NCBI GenBank assembly: GCA_019137115.1
Contig: JAGVSV010000288.1
Coordinates: forward strand, 1-18,966
Reading direction: 5' to 3'
Length of the DNA: 18,966 nt
Source: Bacillota bacterium
Lineage (GTDB): Bacteria; Bacillota; Clostridia; Christensenellales; Aristaeellaceae
The notes beneath the pieces are model-generated. The model had not been told where the DNA came from, made no database searches, and was given only the letters and a program-made list of their open reading frames with translations. The stretch's first letter is position 1, and each line of letters begins with the position of its first letter. Below, piece by piece: positions 7,019 through 13,801 of the stretch. Position numbers and translations under genes: made by a program.

Positions 7019-7925
7019 ATGGCCATCAGGGATCTGCTGGACAGTGTAAAGGATATATTCGTCATCGGGCGGGGCAACAGCTACCTGCACGGGCGTCAGC
7101 GCCGGCAGGAGCCGCGCCAGGACTATCTGGACGCGCAGGAGTACGCGCCCCAGCCCGCGCAGGGACAAGCGTACCAACAGCCGTACCCGCAGCAGGGGTA
7201 CCAGCAGCCGGCGTACCAGCAGGCACCCTGGCAGCAACCGCAGCAGCCGGGCTATGGGCAATATGCCCCGCAGGAGCCGCAGTATGCCCCCCACCCGACC
7301 GGGCAGCAGGACCCGTATGTAACCCAGGCCGCCAACCCCAACCAGCGGCCCGAGCCGCCCACCTATCAGACGCAGTTTTCGCCGGAACCCCCGCGCGAAC
7401 AGCAGCGCAACCGGCGCAGCCACGCAGCCCGTTCCGGAAACCAAGCCCGTGGATGTGTATGTGGTCAACGTATACAACATGGTCAGCTGCCGTCAGGCGG
7501 TCAACATGCTGCGCAAGGGACACTGCACGCTGGTGGTCACCGACCAGCTGGTGGACAAAGCCGAGGTGAGGCATTATGTGGACATCCTGTCCGGGGCGTG
7601 CTTTGCGCTGAATGGCTCGATCATCCGCCTGAGCGCGAAAGTGGGCTTTTATGTGATGGCGCCCCAGGGCATGATGGTGTATATGGATTCAGCCATCGCC
7701 GGCGCCAACGCGCAGCTGCGCACGCCCCAGCAGGCGCAGCCGTTCCAGCCGCCCATCGCGCCGCCACAGGTGTACCAGGCACCTGAAACCGTGTATCAGC
7801 AGCCGCAGCAGCCGGTTGCCTACGGATATCCCCCGGCACCCGAAGAGCAGGCGCGCGCGGCATACACGCCACAGCAGGCCAACCCGGAGCGGAGGTACAC
7901 GCCATGCCCATCACCGTCACGATGA
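7019..7925 (+). CDS. sepF: Cell division protein SepF with long Q/P-rich linker and tail, frameshifted
   Basis: SepF polymerises on the membrane and tethers FtsZ at midcell. ATG 7019 follows AAGGAGG at seven bases. The N-terminal MAIRDLLDSVKDIFVIG fits the membrane-binding amphipathic helix. About 110 residues of Gln/Tyr/Pro-rich linker follow. The SepF domain (about 7446-7700) reads PVDVYVVNVYNMVSCRQAVN, later VDILSGACFALNGSIIRLSA and VGFYVMAPQGMMV. A further Q/P-rich tail of some 70 residues runs to TGA 7923-7925. The N-terminal part and the SepF domain lie in different frames: the switch (net one extra base) falls between about 7390 and 7430, for example AGC-C-ACGCAGCCC near 7421. Restored length is about 301 residues, roughly twice B. 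subtilis SepF. The 3' end overlaps divIVA by 22 nt. Confidence 0.85.
7171..7258 (+). repeat. Degenerate CAG/TACCAG-rich coding repeat in the SepF linker
   Basis: Imperfect repeats of the type TACCAGCAGCCG encode YQQP, YPQQG, YQQPA and similar units. A related composition returns in the SepF tail at about 7770-7815 (VYQAPETVYQQPQQP). Such tracts are prone to slippage and base-calling errors, which bears on the frameshift about 160 nt downstream. Confidence 0.6.
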
Positions 7926-8434
7926 TTGAGGACAAGGAGTTCAAGATCAAAGTCCGCGGCTACGACCAGGTGGAGGTGGACGAGTTTCTGGATGCGATCT
8001 GCGATGAAATGATCAGCATGCAAAGCACGATCCAATCCCTGCGCGAGCAGCTCAAGCAGCAGCAGAACCTGCCCAGCTTCGCCCCGGTGACCCCGGCGCC
8101 AGTGGTACCGCCCGCGCCCTTGGCGCCTCTGCCCACCGCCACGGCGGAACCAGCCATCCCGCATGACCTGGAGACCGCGCAGCTGTTGCTGGAAAAGACC
8201 CAGCGCGCCTGTGATGAAGCGCTGGCCGATGCCAAAGCGCGCGCCGAGGACATCATCCAGCAGGCCGAGGACGCCGTGCCCGACCCCGAAATTGCCGCGA
8301 TGGAACAGGAAAAGGCCCGCCTGCAGGAGGAAATCGACGCGCTCCGGCAGGAAGCGGCGGCCTTTAAAAAACGCTTTGAGTCGCTGCTGGATGAACAGCC
8401 AGATGCCAGCGGGACGGAAAAGGAGCTCTTCTGA
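7904..8434 (+). CDS. divIVA: DivIVA domain-containing protein
   Basis: This 176-residue protein of the DivIVA/GpsB family binds curved membrane at poles and septa and organises division or envelope growth. Residues 1-55 form the DivIVA lipid-binding domain, with FKIKVRGYDQVEVDEFLDAI matching the family core (F.....GYd..eVd.FLd). Residues 57-90 are a Pro/Ala-rich linker, and about 92-165 are charged coiled coil (TAQLLLEKTQRACDEALADA onward). Start ATG 7904 follows GGAGG and lies inside the 3' end of sepF. The stop TGA shares a base with the next start (TGATG at 8432-8436). The linker makes it unlike the compact GpsB type. Confidence 0.9.
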   Translation: MPITVTMIEDKEFKIKVRGYDQVEVDEFLDAICDEMISMQSTIQSLREQLKQQQNLPSFAPVTPAPVVPPAPLAPLPTATAEPAIPHDLETAQLLLEKTQRACDEALADAKARAEDIIQQAEDAVPDPEIAAMEQEKARLQEEIDALRQEAAAFKKRFESLLDEQPDASGTEKELF

Positions 8435-9309
8435 TGCGATTAGGCGCGCTGGAAGCCGGCGGCACCAAGATGGTCATGGGCGTGCTGGATGAGAACATGA
8501 AGATCCTGTCCAGCACCAGCTGCCCCACGCGGCTGCCGGCGGAGACCATGCAGGATGTGACGGCGTTTTTTGCCAACGAGTCCATCGACGCGCTGGGCAT
8601 CGCGTCCTTTGGCCCGGTGAACCTCAACAAACAGTCTGACACCTTTGGATCGATCACCAACTCCCCCAAGCTGGCGTGGCGCAACTTCCCGATGCTGGAT
8701 AACCTGCGCGAGGCGCTCAACGTGCCGATCGCCATTGACACCGACGTGAACGCTGCGGCCCTCGCTGAAGCTACGCTGGGCGCGGCCAAGGGCTTGCGGG
8801 ACTGCGTGTATTTCACCGTGGGCACCGGCATCGGCGCGGGCGTGCTGTCCGAGGGCAACCTGGTGCACGGCATGATCCACCCCGAATGGGGCCACACCGT
8901 GGTGGCGCGGCGCGATGATGAACCGCTCACCCGCGGCGTATGCCCCTATCACGCCCACTGCGCCGAAGGTTATGCCTCCGGCCCCAGCATGCAGACCCGC
9001 TGGGGCGTGCCCGGGCAGGACCTGCCGGACGATCACCGCGCGTGGGACCTGGAAGCATACTACCTGGCGCAACTGTGCCTGACCGCCATGATGACGGTGT
9101 CCCCCTCCCGCATTTTGCTGGGCGGCGGTGTCATGCACCGCGACGTGCTGTTTCCGCTGATCCGCAAGCATGTCACCCAGCTGCTGGGCGGGTACCTGGA
9201 GCACGAGCGGCTTAACGACATGGACACCTACATCTGCGCCCCGGCGCTGTACCCGGACAGCGGCCTGATTGGCGCGGGGCTGCTGGCCAAACGCGTGAAG
9301 AAGCGCTGA
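8434..9309 (+). CDS. ROK family fructokinase (ScrK/YdhR-like)
   Basis: This 291-residue cytoplasmic sugar kinase probably phosphorylates fructose with ATP to fructose 6-phosphate. ROK features are the N-terminal GALEAGGTKM (ATP loop, 4-13), IDTDVNAAALAEA with the likely catalytic Asp at 104, and VGTGIGAGV (129-137). The zinc site is H154, C170, H173 and C176, in HPEWGH and CPYHAHC. The HPEWGH form and overall length match the fructokinase branch (B. subtilis YdhR) better than glucokinases or NagC repressors, and no DNA-binding domain is present. It overlaps divIVA by one base (TGATG), so it is translated from the division operon, an odd partner for sepF/divIVA. Confidence 0.85.
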   Translation: MRLGALEAGGTKMVMGVLDENMKILSSTSCPTRLPAETMQDVTAFFANESIDALGIASFGPVNLNKQSDTFGSITNSPKLAWRNFPMLDNLREALNVPIAIDTDVNAAALAEATLGAAKGLRDCVYFTVGTGIGAGVLSEGNLVHGMIHPEWGHTVVARRDDEPLTRGVCPYHAHCAEGYASGPSMQTRWGVPGQDLPDDHRAWDLEAYYLAQLCLTAMMTVSPSRILLGGGVMHRDVLFPLIRKHVTQLLGGYLEHERLNDMDTYICAPALYPDSGLIGAGLLAKRVKKR

Positions 9310-9328
9310 ACCCAACCGGAGCCATCGC

Positions 9329-9351
9329 AACGCCCCTCAGGGGGCGTTTTT
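9329..9351 (+). terminator. Intrinsic terminator after the fructokinase gene
   Basis: AACGCCCC (9329-9336) pairs with GGGGCGTT (9341-9348) around TCAG and runs into TTTTT. It lies 20 nt after the fructokinase stop and closes the sepF operon. Confidence 0.85.
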
Positions 9352-9373
9352 GTCTGCGCGGACACTCGTACGT

Positions 9374-9392
9374 CACATGGTGAACCCATGTG
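9374..9392. repeat. 7-bp inverted repeat upstream of the mrp promoter
   Basis: CACATGG (9374-9380) and CCATGTG (9386-9392) are perfect inverted arms around TGAAC. No T-run follows, so it is not a terminator. It ends 38 nt before the -35 box and could be an operator or a chance palindrome. Confidence 0.4.
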
Positions 9393-9430
9393 CAGCCCTT
9401 CACAAGCTTGCCGCATGGCGTGCGAAATAT

Positions 9431-9458
9431 TTGACTTCATACAGGGTACTGGTATAAT
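9431..9458 (+). promoter_or_regulatory. Sigma-A promoter of the mrp/mbh-like operon
   Basis: TTGACT (9431-9436), a 16-nt spacer and a perfect TATAAT (9453-9458) carry an extended -10 TG at 9450-9451. Transcription should start near 9465. No other promoter of this quality is seen upstream of the following ten genes, so they are probably one transcript. Confidence 0.8.
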
Positions 9459-9467
9459 CTTGCCGTA

Positions 9468-9508
9468 AACACATCGCTCACAAGCAAGGAGTTGTGAAGG
9501 AAGGTGTT
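9468..9508 (+). promoter_or_regulatory. Leader hairpin overlapping the mrpE ribosome binding site
   Basis: TCACAA (9478-9483) pairs with TTGTGA (9492-9497) around the loop GCAAGGAG. AACAC (9468-9472) pairs with GTGTT (9504-9508) outside it, across an internal loop. Both AAGGAG-like motifs before mrpE lie within this fold, so it could control translation. No known riboswitch class fits. Confidence 0.4.
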
Positions 9509-9511
9509 CCA

Positions 9512-10003
9512 GTGATCGCGTTGGGCATTTTTATTCTGTGGATTGTATTCAATTCCAATGTCACGTTGGAGTTGGTTTTATTTGGCGTGGTCATTTCGAT
9601 TGCGCTGTCCGCCTTTGTGCAGCGCTTTGTAACGCCCCGGCTGACCTGGCGCAAGCAGGTGATCCTGTTTGGGCAGCTGCCGGGATATGCCCGCTATGTC
9701 TGGCTGCTGATCAAGGAGATCACGCTGGCCAATTTCGCGGTGATGCGCCTGATTTTAAGCGACAGCATCATCGTCGTGCCCAAGCTAGCTACCTTCCGCA
9801 GCAAGCTGAAAACACAGGCGGCGCGCGTCGTGCTGGCCGATTGCATCACCTTAACCCCCGGCACCATCACCGTTCACCTGGATGAGGACGAATACCTGGT
9901 GCACTGCCTGGATGAGAGCATGGAGGACGGGCTGATCAACAGCGCGTTTGAAGAGCGGCTGCTTGTCAAGGAAGCGGTCTGGCTTGAGGATGAACCGGCA
10001 TGA
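9512..10003 (+). CDS. mrpE: Mrp antiporter subunit E (MnhE/MrpE, MbhA-like)
   Basis: This small membrane subunit of the Mrp-type cation/proton antiporter module is equivalent to MbhA. Two N-terminal membrane helices (VIALGIFILWIVFNSNVTLE and ELVLFGVVISIALSAFV) precede a cytoplasmic domain with the family signature VVLADCITLTPGTITVHLDE. I prefer GTG 9512, which follows GAAGGAAGG at seven bases and gives 163 residues. A GTG at 9494 would add six residues but has its AGGAG only two bases away. It is the first gene of the operon and overlaps mrpF by 4 nt (ATGA). Confidence 0.9.
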   Translation: MIALGIFILWIVFNSNVTLELVLFGVVISIALSAFVQRFVTPRLTWRKQVILFGQLPGYARYVWLLIKEITLANFAVMRLILSDSIIVVPKLATFRSKLKTQAARVVLADCITLTPGTITVHLDEDEYLVHCLDESMEDGLINSAFEERLLVKEAVWLEDEPA

Positions 10004-10320
10004 AAATTGATGAAGCCTACCGCATTTTATACATTCTTGTCCTGTGCGTACAGGCGGTCATGGTGATCGCCTGCTTCATCCGCGCGGTCAAGGGGCCGAC
10101 CATTGCCGACCGCATCGTCGCCATCAACATGATTGGCACGCAGATCATCATCATGGTGGGCGTGACCGCCCTGTTGCTGGGCGAAGGCTATCTGACGGAC
10201 GTGTCGCTGCTGTATGCGCTGATCAGTTTCCTGGCGGTGGTCGTGCTGTGCAAGGTGTACATGGGCGTATTCCTGGAGCGCCAGGCCAAAACGCGAAAGG
10301 ACGGGCAGGAGCATGCTTGA
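10000..10320 (+). CDS. mrpF: Mrp antiporter subunit F (MnhF/MrpF, MbhB-like)
   Basis: This 106-residue protein has three membrane helices. The family hallmark KGPTIADRIVAINMIG follows the first helix. It belongs to the small-subunit part of the Mrp module, equivalent to MbhB. It overlaps mrpE by 4 nt and mrpG by 8 nt, implying coupled translation. The length is slightly above the usual 90 or so because of a charged C-terminal tail. Confidence 0.92.
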   Translation: MKIDEAYRILYILVLCVQAVMVIACFIRAVKGPTIADRIVAINMIGTQIIIMVGVTALLLGEGYLTDVSLLYALISFLAVVVLCKVYMGVFLERQAKTRKDGQEHA

Positions 10321-10654
10321 CTGGCTGCGGTTTATTCTGACCACGCTTTTTCTGGTCAGCGGGCTGATCATCCTGTTAACCTCGGTCATCGGCGTGTTCA
10401 AGTTTAATTACGTGCTCAACCGCATGCACGCGGCCGCCATGGGCGACACGCTGGGCATCCTGTTTTGCCTGATCGGCCTGACCATCAGCGCGCCGGACAT
10501 CTGGGTGGCGATGAAGCTGCTGCTGATCATCGCCTTTCTGTGGCTGGCAAGCCCGGTTTCCAGCCACCTGATTGCCCGGCTGGAGGTCACCATCAACCCG
10601 CACTGGCATCATCTGCCGCCCCGGGAGGATGCCCCTCAGGAGGAAGCACCATGA
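10313..10654 (+). CDS. mrpG: Mrp antiporter subunit G (MnhG/MrpG, MbhC-like)
   Basis: This 113-residue protein has three membrane helices. The conserved block GVFKFNYVLNRMHAAAMGDT, then LGILFCLIGL, is the MnhG/PhaG signature (R.H....DTLG). A short Pro/Glu-rich cytoplasmic tail ends the protein. The order E-F-G is that of Mbh operons (MbhA-B-C). It overlaps the next gene by 4 nt (ATGA). Confidence 0.92.
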   Translation: MLDWLRFILTTLFLVSGLIILLTSVIGVFKFNYVLNRMHAAAMGDTLGILFCLIGLTISAPDIWVAMKLLLIIAFLWLASPVSSHLIARLEVTINPHWHHLPPREDAPQEEAP

Positions 10655-10917
10655 CGTTTATCCGTGTCGCCCTGCTGGGCATGCTGGTTGTGTGCGCGCT
10701 GGCCGTCAGCATGACACGCAACCTGCTGACCTCCCTTATTGTGTACATGGCATACAGCCTGATCATGGCGGTGATCTGGATGTTTCTGGAGAGCCCGGAT
10801 CTTGCCATCACCGAGGCCGCGGTGGGCGCGGGCATTACCAGCGTGTTGCTTTTTGTTACCTTAAAGAAGATCCACGCCATCAAAGGAGACAGCGAGCATG
10901 AGCAAGCGCCGAAGTGA
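10651..10917 (+). CDS. DUF4040 / MbhD-like antiporter subunit
   Basis: This 88-residue protein has three membrane helices of the DUF4040/MbhD family, which corresponds to part of the C-terminal region of MrpA. The signature is ESPDLAITEAAVGAG (47-61), with conserved acidic residues D50 and E55 predicted to lie in the membrane path. An open frame extends upstream, but ATG 10651 follows CAGGAGG and overlaps the mrpG stop as ATGA, so this start is well supported. It overlaps the following gene by 20 nt. Confidence 0.88.
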   Translation: MTFIRVALLGMLVVCALAVSMTRNLLTSLIVYMAYSLIMAVIWMFLESPDLAITEAAVGAGITSVLLFVTLKKIHAIKGDSEHEQAPK

Positions 10918-11917
10918 CTGGGAATCGCGCCCGCAAGCCCGTATTCGCAAGTGGTACAGGGAAGGCTTCCTGGCGCTGGACAACGAGATCATCGACCATT
11001 TAACCCGCACCACGCCGCAGCCGCCGTATACCGAGGACCGGCTGGTCGCCCAGCAGGAGGAGATGGCCAGCCGCCAGCATGAGCGCACGCTGGCGTTGGA
11101 GCGGCTGGATCAGCACAATGTGCTGGCCTGGGCCAGAACCCGGGGACGCAAGGCAATCTCCCGCTTTTATGTCGTCCTGGCGCTGGCGCTGAGCGCGCTG
11201 ATGATCTTTTTCCTGCTGGAAACCGTGGCTTTGATGCCCCGCTTTGGTGACCCGGCCACGCCCGGCGCCAACATCGTCAGCGAGCGCTACATCACCAAAG
11301 GGCTGGAGGAAACGGGCGCGGTCAACATCGTGGCCGGGATGATCCTGGACTACCGCGCCTTTGACACCCTGGGCGAGAGCACCGTGCTCTTTATCGCGGC
11401 CAGCGCGGTGCTGATCCTGCTGCGCATTGACCGCAACAAGGATGGTTCCCCCGTACAGGAGCTGATCGCCGCGGAGTCGGACGACCGGCACTATGAGCCG
11501 CGCAATGACCGCATCCTGCAGGGCAGCGCGATGATCCTGACGCCCATCATATTGCTGTACGGCATCTACATCATATTAAACGGCCACCTGTCCCCCGGCG
11601 GCGGTTTCTCCGGCGGGGCGATCATTTCCGCCGGGCTGATTCTGTACCTGAGTGCCTTCGGCTTTGAAAAGGCGGGGCGCTTCTTTACCAACAAGACATT
11701 TACCTGGGTGAGCTTTTTCTCGCTGATGTTTTACGCGCTGGCCAAGGCCTATTCCTTCTACTGCGGTGCGAACGGCATCCCCAGCGGCATTCCCCTGGGC
11801 ACCCCGGGCGCGATTTTGTCCAGCGGGCTGATCATGCCGCTGAACATCGCCGTGGGCATGGTGGTGGCGTGCACGATGTACATCTTCTACGCGCTCTTCC
11901 GCAAGGGAGGTCTGTGA
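10898..11917 (+). CDS. mrpB: MbhE-MrpB fusion subunit with hydrophilic N-terminal extension
   Basis: This 339-residue protein has three regions. Residues 1-88 are charged, with no membrane segment, and include RQHERTLALERLDQHNVLAW. Residues 89-177 resemble MbhE, the last part of MrpA: helix YVVLALALSALMIFFLLETV, then NIVAGMILDYRAFDTLGEST, then a second helix. Residues 205-336 are MnhB/MrpB, with ILNGHLSPGGGFSGGAIISA (226-245) and four membrane helices. In Mbh and many Mrp systems these are separate proteins (MbhE and MbhF), or MbhE is part of MrpA. The start ATG 10898 follows AAAGGAG within the DUF4040 gene. The N-terminal region matches nothing I know; it should sit on the cytoplasmic side and could bind another subunit. 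Confidence 0.87.
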   Translation: MSKRRSDWESRPQARIRKWYREGFLALDNEIIDHLTRTTPQPPYTEDRLVAQQEEMASRQHERTLALERLDQHNVLAWARTRGRKAISRFYVVLALALSALMIFFLLETVALMPRFGDPATPGANIVSERYITKGLEETGAVNIVAGMILDYRAFDTLGESTVLFIAASAVLILLRIDRNKDGSPVQELIAAESDDRHYEPRNDRILQGSAMILTPIILLYGIYIILNGHLSPGGGFSGGAIISAGLILYLSAFGFEKAGRFFTNKTFTWVSFFSLMFYALAKAYSFYCGANGIPSGIPLGTPGAILSSGLIMPLNIAVGMVVACTMYIFYALFRKGGL

Positions 11918-11918
11918 T

Positions 11919-12293
11919 ATGTGGCAGCTGTTGTACGAAAACCTGGAGCAGACCGTGGCTGTCATCCTGTTTGGCATCGGCTTTTCCATCTTGCTGTTGC
12001 AGCGCAACCTGATCCGCAAGATCATTGGGCTGAACATCATGGATACGGCGATCTACCTGTTCCTGGCATCCATGGGCTATATCCACGGCCAGAAGGCGCC
12101 CATCGTGGTGGACGGCATCACCAGCACCGTCGCCTACATCAACCCCGTCCCGGCCGGCCTGGTGCTGACCGGCATTGTGGTTTCCGTCAGCTTCACCGGC
12201 ATCATGCTGGCGCTGACCATCCGTCTTTACCGCCGCTACCATACGCTGGACATTGACGAAATCGCGCTTCTGGCCCGCGGGGAGGATGCCTGA
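11919..12293 (+). CDS. mrpC: Mrp antiporter subunit C (MnhC/NuoK-like, MbhG-like)
   Basis: This 124-residue NuoK homologue has three membrane helices, and NLIRKIIGLNIMDTAIYLFL is typical of MnhC. The third helix region (PVPAGLVLTGIVVSVSFTGI) carries the usual AL.LT.IVI-like pattern. It lies between the B-type and D-type antiporter proteins, as in Mbh (MbhG). The start follows AGGGAGGT. The gene begins one base after the previous stop and shares one base with the next start (TGATG). Confidence 0.9.
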   Translation: MWQLLYENLEQTVAVILFGIGFSILLLQRNLIRKIIGLNIMDTAIYLFLASMGYIHGQKAPIVVDGITSTVAYINPVPAGLVLTGIVVSVSFTGIMLALTIRLYRRYHTLDIDEIALLARGEDA

Positions 12294-13789
12294 TGACGCT
12301 TGTGCACAACTTCCCCTTCTTTTCCATCCTGCTGTGCATGGCCGCGGGCATTTTCACGTCGGTCCTAAAACAACGCGCTGCCAAGGCGCTGACCTTTGCC
12401 GTGGTGGCGGCGGTGCTGGTACTAAGCGCGCTGACGCTGCGGCTGACGCTCACCCTGGAGGATGCCTATGCCTTCATGATGGGCCATTTCCCGGCGCCCT
12501 GGGGCAACGAGATCCGCATCGGCCGGCTGGAAGCGCTGATGGCGACCGGTTTTTCCGCCGTGATGCTGATCTCGCTGATCGCGGGCATGTGGCACACGCC
12601 CACCGTTGTCAGCGAGCAGAAGGTCAACCTGTACTGCATCATGATTGACCTGGCGCTGGCCGCGGTGCTCGTGCTGATCTACACCAATGACCTGTTTACC
12701 GTGTATGTGTTCATTGAGATCATGACCATCGCCAGCTGCGCTTTGGTGGTGGTGCGCCAGAACGGGCATACGCTGGTGGCGATCACGCGCTACATGATCA
12801 TGCATCTGTTTGCCTCCGGCCTGCTGCTGATGGGCATTGCGATGCTGTACGGCATCACCGGGCACCTGCTGATGGTGCCGCTGCATGATGCGGTGGCCCA
12901 CATCGTGCAGACTGGCGAGCACATGGGCCCGCTGACCGTGGTGATCGGGCTGATCACCGCGGGTCTTACCATCAAAAGCGCGATGTTCCCCTTCCACGGC
13001 TGGGCGCCGGATACCTATGCCTTTGCCCCGCCGCTGTCCAGCGCGATTTTAAGCGGTATCATCAGCAAGTCGTACATCTTTGTGCTGATCAAGTTTTTCT
13101 ACCGCGTGATCGGGATGGACGTCATCGTTTCCCAGCAGATCACCCCCTTCCTGTTTGTCTGCGGGGTGAGCGGGATGATCATCGGCTCCATCTTGGCCAT
13201 CAGCCAGCGAGATATACGGCGCATGATCGCCTACTCCTCCGTTGCGCAGATTGGCTACATCTATATGGGGCTGGGCATTGGCACGGATGCCGGGGTGGAG
13301 GCCGCCCTGTTCCAGATGCTGGTGCACGCGGCGGTCAAATCGCTGCTGTTCCTGTCGGCGTATGAGCTGATCAACGTATCCGGCGACCGCAAGAGGTTCC
13401 GCTACCTGCACGGCGCGGGCTACCGCAATGTGCCGGCGGGCATCGTGTTCACCATCGCCGCAATGAGCATGGTGGGCATCCCGTTTACCGGCGGCTTCAT
13501 CGTGAAGCTGAACCTGGCGATTTCCGGCATCGCGATGGGCGGCTGGATGCGCGCGCTGGTGCTGATCGCGCTGGCGCTAAGCACGCTGCTCAACAGCGTG
13601 TACTTCCTGCACACGGTGGTGTCCATTTACCGCAAACCCACCCAGGAGATGGAATACCCCCAGGTGCAAAAGACGCCGCCCCATGTCGCCGCTGCGCTGT
13701 TTGTATCCGCGTTATTCATTATCTACCTTGGTGTGGGCTCTGAACCGATCCTGCGGGTGATCGAAACCGGGCTAAGGACTTTTTCCTAA
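12293..13789 (+). CDS. mrpD: MrpD-like proton-conducting antiporter subunit 1
   Basis: This 498-residue, roughly 14-helix protein of the NuoL/M/N-MrpA/D family carries ions or protons across the membrane. Key residues for a complete channel are visible: E142 in FIEIMT (helix 5), K228 in LTIKSAMFPFHGW (helix 7), K259 in GIISKSYIF (helix 8) and K405 in GGFIVKLNLA (helix 12). The FHGWAPDTYAFAPP loop is typical of the family. It is the first of four such paralogues in a row and directly follows mrpC, the position of MbhH. The start shares a base with the mrpC stop. Confidence 0.9.
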   Translation: MTLVHNFPFFSILLCMAAGIFTSVLKQRAAKALTFAVVAAVLVLSALTLRLTLTLEDAYAFMMGHFPAPWGNEIRIGRLEALMATGFSAVMLISLIAGMWHTPTVVSEQKVNLYCIMIDLALAAVLVLIYTNDLFTVYVFIEIMTIASCALVVVRQNGHTLVAITRYMIMHLFASGLLLMGIAMLYGITGHLLMVPLHDAVAHIVQTGEHMGPLTVVIGLITAGLTIKSAMFPFHGWAPDTYAFAPPLSSAILSGIISKSYIFVLIKFFYRVIGMDVIVSQQITPFLFVCGVSGMIIGSILAISQRDIRRMIAYSSVAQIGYIYMGLGIGTDAGVEAALFQMLVHAAVKSLLFLSAYELINVSGDRKRFRYLHGAGYRNVPAGIVFTIAAMSMVGIPFTGGFIVKLNLAISGIAMGGWMRALVLIALALSTLLNSVYFLHTVVSIYRKPTQEMEYPQVQKTPPHVAAALFVSALFIIYLGVGSEPILRVIETGLRTFS

Positions 13790-13801
13790 GGAGGGTTACA
13801 T

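Noticed and set aside
7390..7430. Programmed frameshift in sepF
   Set aside because: No homopolymer or slippery motif is visible, and a shift separating two essential domains of SepF would be without a known precedent.
8440..9330. Minus-strand open frame of 296 codons
   Set aside because: It is a shadow of the fructokinase gene caused by high GC at third positions; its protein is His/Gln/Arg-rich and matches nothing, while the plus strand has intact ROK motifs.
9478..9497. Rex-like or Crp-like operator TCACAA-N8-TTGTGA
   Set aside because: The half-sites are in the opposite orientation to the Rex (TTGTGA-N-TCACAA) and Crp (TGTGA-N6-TCACA) consensus, and the site lies downstream of the expected transcription start. 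An RNA hairpin fits better.
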